Part shown: in pieces, positions 6,047 through 7,731 of the stretch
Layout of the letters: every line of letters starts with the position of its first letter
How positions within the stretch are numbered: the stretch's first letter is position 1
Source of the DNA: Immundisolibacter sp.
Lineage (GTDB): Bacteria > Pseudomonadota > Gammaproteobacteria > Immundisolibacterales > Immundisolibacteraceae
Length of the DNA stretch: 7,731 nucleotides
Direction: 5' to 3'
NCBI RefSeq assembly: GCF_041601295.1
Contig: NZ_JBFIII010000115.1
Span: forward strand, 1-7,731
Notes under the pieces: model-generated
Databases searched by the model: none
Told to the model about the DNA's origin: nothing
The model's input: the letters and a program-made list of their open reading frames with translations, nothing else
Program-made: the position numbers and the translations under genes

Positions 6047-7363
6047 ATGAAAATCGAGACGATCAACACCTGGATTGATGATCGCATCGCCGATGGTGTG
6101 TTCGACGTAAATCGCGACGTCTACCTGAATCCCGATCTGTTCGACCTGGAGATGAAACACATCTTCGAGTCCAGCTGGTTGTACCTGTGCCACGAGAGCC
6201 AGATCCCGAACGCAGGCGATTACTTCGCCACCCACATGGGCCGCCAGCCGGTGTTCATCGTGCGCGGCAAGGATGGCCAGGCGCGCGGGTTTGTGAACGC
6301 CTGCGCCCACCGTGGCGCCACCCTGTGCCGCACTCGCAAGGGCAACGAGCAGTTTTTCACCTGTCCGTACCACGGCTGGGTGTACGACACCGCCGGCAAG
6401 AACGTGAACATCAAGGATCACGACAGCGGTGCCTACCCGGCCGCCTTCGATGCCCAATCCCACGACCTGACGGCAATTCCGAAGTTGGAGTCTTACCGCG
6501 GTTTTGTGTTCGGCTCACTGAGCGCTGATGTGCCGACGCTGGCCGAGCATCTGGGTGCCGCGACGCCGTTTATCGACCTCATGGCCGACCAGTCGCCGGA
6601 CGGCCTCGAAGTGCTGCGCGGCAGCTCCACCTATACCTACAACGCCAACTGGAAGCTACAAGCCGAAAACGGCGTTGACGGTTACCACGTGACCAGCGTG
6701 CACGCCAATTATGTCGCCATGGTCCAGCGGCGCATGGCGATGGGCAAGGAGGACAAGGTCAAGGCCATCGTCGGTGGCGGCGACATCACCAAGATGACCA
6801 GTGGTACGTACGACCTTGGCATGGGCCATACCCTGCTGTGGGGCGAAGTGCCAGGCGCCAACGACCGGCCCCTGGCGCAACGCCGCGGCGAGATCGAACA
6901 GCGCCTGGGACCGGTGCAGGCACAGTGGATGATTAACTTCAGCCGTAACCTGGGCCTGTTCCCGAATGTGTTCCTGATGGACCAGACGTCGACCCAGATC
7001 CGGGTGTTCCGGCCATTGGCGGTGGACAAGACCGAGGTCACCATTTTTTGCGTCGCGCCCAGGGGCGAAAGTGCCTCGGCGCGCACACGCCGAGTCCGCC
7101 AGTACGAGGATTTTTTCAACGCCACCGGCATGGCAACGCCGGATGACCTGAGCGAATTCGAGGCCTGCCAGGAGGGCAACCAGGGCCTTGCCGGCACCCT
7201 GCAGCACCTTGACCGAGGTCTGGCCAGACTGACCATGGGCGCCGATGACGCCGCCAGCAAGGTCGGCGCCAGTCCCCATTCGGTTGGTCCGAACTGGGCC
7301 GACGAGAATATCTTCCACAGCTTCTACCGGCGTTGGCATCAGTTGCTGACCCGGGCGCGCTGA
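6047..7363 (+). CDS. Rieske ring-hydroxylating dioxygenase alpha subunit, BenA/XylX-like
   Basis: A 438-residue catalytic subunit of an aromatic-ring dioxygenase, which adds both atoms of O2 to a ring carbon pair to form a cis-dihydrodiol. The N-terminal Rieske domain holds the [2Fe-2S] ligands Cys86-x-His88 (ACAHRG) and Cys106-x2-His109 (CPYHGW). The catalytic domain has ENGVDGYHVTSVH at 207-219, giving iron ligands His214 and His219 with bridging Asp211, and the third ligand is one of Asp366/Asp367 in the TPDDLSEFEACQ segment. N-terminal features (LFDLEMKHIFE, HESQIP, GRQPVFIVR) and this late motif fit benzoate/toluate/anthranilate 1,2-dioxygenases, which act on aromatic carboxylates. Unlike benAB or xylXY, no beta-subunit gene follows; a second alpha gene does. 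Bases 6215-6365 are almost identical to that second gene. Substrate is inferred only. Confidence 0.92.
   Translation: MKIETINTWIDDRIADGVFDVNRDVYLNPDLFDLEMKHIFESSWLYLCHESQIPNAGDYFATHMGRQPVFIVRGKDGQARGFVNACAHRGATLCRTRKGNEQFFTCPYHGWVYDTAGKNVNIKDHDSGAYPAAFDAQSHDLTAIPKLESYRGFVFGSLSADVPTLAEHLGAATPFIDLMADQSPDGLEVLRGSSTYTYNANWKLQAENGVDGYHVTSVHANYVAMVQRRMAMGKEDKVKAIVGGGDITKMTSGTYDLGMGHTLLWGEVPGANDRPLAQRRGEIEQRLGPVQAQWMINFSRNLGLFPNVFLMDQTSTQIRVFRPLAVDKTEVTIFCVAPRGESASARTRRVRQYEDFFNATGMATPDDLSEFEACQEGNQGLAGTLQHLDRGLARLTMGADDAASKVGASPHSVGPNWADENIFHSFYRRWHQLLTRAR
6215..6365 (+). repeat. Direct repeat copy 1 (Rieske-domain coding segment)
   Basis: This 151-base segment matches 7581-7731 with a single mismatch (G at 6247, A at 7613, a silent Gln codon change). 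It encodes the Rieske cluster domain from Gly57 to Cys106. The match may extend past 6365, since the second copy is cut by the window end. Confidence 0.95.
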
Positions 7364-7380
7364 GGCAATCCCGTCCCACC

Positions 7381-7385
7381 GGAGG
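7381..7385 (+). promoter_or_regulatory. Shine-Dalgarno of the second Rieske gene
   Basis: GGAGG six bases before ATG 7392, in a 28-base gap after the first alpha gene. This supports 7392 as the true start and continuation of the operon. Confidence 0.65.
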
Positions 7386-7391
7386 TTTCCC

Positions 7392-7731
7392 ATGAACAAG
7401 CCCGTCGAAACACAGTCTTTCTTCAATCCCGACGAACTGGTGGTTGATCAACCAGCGGACGGCACGTTTCTGGTCAGCCGACGGCTGTTCACCGACGCCG
7501 AGCTGTTCGACCTCGAGATGAAGCACATCTACGAGGCGAGTTGGATCTTCGTGTGCCATGAAAGCCAGATTCCGAATGCCGGCGATTACTTCGCCACCCA
7601 CATGGGCCGCCAACCGGTGTTCATCGTGCGCGGCAAGGATGGCCAGGCGCGCGGGTTTGTGAACGCCTGCGCCCACCGTGGCGCCACCCTGTGCCGCACT
7701 CGCAAGGGCAACGAGCAGTTTTTCACCTGTC
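7392..7731 (+). CDS. Second Rieske dioxygenase alpha subunit, BenA/XylX-like (3' partial)
   Basis: The frame opens at ATG 7392 and runs off the window end after 113 residues, so only the N-terminal arm and most of the Rieske domain are seen. The first cluster ligands are Cys93 and His95 (ACAHRG), and Cys113 is the last residue before the cut; the final His ligand lies just outside. The first 30 or so residues (MNKPVETQSFFNPDELVVDQ onward) differ from the neighbouring alpha protein, then LFDLEMKHIYE, HESQIP and the Rieske domain match it, with the protein identical from Val54 on apart from nothing visible before the cut. It is a tandem paralogue, perhaps an isozyme with a different substrate range, but its catalytic domain is not visible. 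A beta gene may lie beyond it. Confidence 0.88.
   Translation, partial: MNKPVETQSFFNPDELVVDQPADGTFLVSRRLFTDAELFDLEMKHIYEASWIFVCHESQIPNAGDYFATHMGRQPVFIVRGKDGQARGFVNACAHRGATLCRTRKGNEQFFTC
7581..7731 (+). repeat. Direct repeat copy 2 (Rieske-domain coding segment)
   Basis: Second copy of the 6215-6365 segment, 1366 bases downstream, starting at codon Gly64 of the second alpha gene. One silent mismatch in 151 bases, against 15 mismatches in the 78 bases just upstream. It continues to the window end, so the downstream limit is unknown. Confidence 0.95.

Noticed and set aside
7116..7676. Minus-strand open frame across the two Rieske genes
   Set aside because: Its translation is the antisense shadow of the alpha subunits, and the same shadow appears opposite the first copy near 6220-6460 because the sequence is repeated.
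6215..7731. Insertion sequence or transposon as the cause of the direct repeat
   Set aside because: The repeated segment codes for a Rieske domain in frame in both copies, and no transposase, terminal inverted repeat or target duplication is seen.

Overview
The window is a gene-dense, high-GC stretch in which all eight genes lie on the + strand with gaps of at most about 50 bases. No promoter, regulator gene or terminator is visible between them. It looks like the middle of one catabolic operon for aromatic compounds. Gene style (GC-rich third positions, clear Shine-Dalgarno sites, XylM-, BenA- and BsdCD-like families) points to an aerobic beta- or gammaproteobacterium of the kind found in hydrocarbon-polluted soil. 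The genus cannot be fixed from this sequence alone.

Layout. (1) Bases 2-1279: a flavoprotein of the vanillyl-alcohol oxidase / p-cresol methylhydroxylase (PchF) family, lacking its N-terminus because it begins before the window. (2) Bases 1276-1620: a small exported c-type cytochrome, translationally coupled to the flavoprotein by an ATGA overlap, probably its electron acceptor subunit. (3) Bases 1637-3106: an aldehyde dehydrogenase of the benzaldehyde/vanillin type. (4) Bases 3141-4604: a UbiD-family decarboxylase (BsdC/VdcC/ShdC-like). (5) Bases 4606-4836: its small zinc-ribbon D partner (BsdD/VdcD/ShdD-like). (6) Bases 4882-5997: a membrane di-iron hydroxylase closest to the XylM/CymAa (xylene / p-cymene methyl hydroxylase) branch of the AlkB superfamily. 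(7) Bases 6047-7363: a Rieske ring-hydroxylating dioxygenase alpha subunit of the benzoate/toluate (BenA/XylX) type. (8) Bases 7392-7731: the start of a second, paralogous Rieske alpha subunit, cut by the window end.

How the genes could work together (inference). The flavocytochrome hydroxylates the carbon para to a phenolic OH and oxidises the alcohol onward. The aldehyde dehydrogenase gives a 4-hydroxybenzoate-type acid, and the UbiD/D pair could remove the carboxyl group to give a phenol. The XylM-like enzyme would attack an aryl methyl group, and the BenA-like dioxygenases would open the way into a ring that carries a carboxylate. The partners these enzymes need are not in the window: a UbiX-type prenyl-FMN synthase, a XylA-type reductase, and a Rieske beta subunit with its reductase.

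The most unusual points are the tandem Rieske alpha genes with no beta gene between them, and a very sharp switch from about 81% to more than 99% nucleotide identity between them, which suggests gene conversion or recent recombination. Next come the mixed oxidase/dehydrogenase active-site signature of the flavoprotein and the unusual assembly of these steps in one operon.
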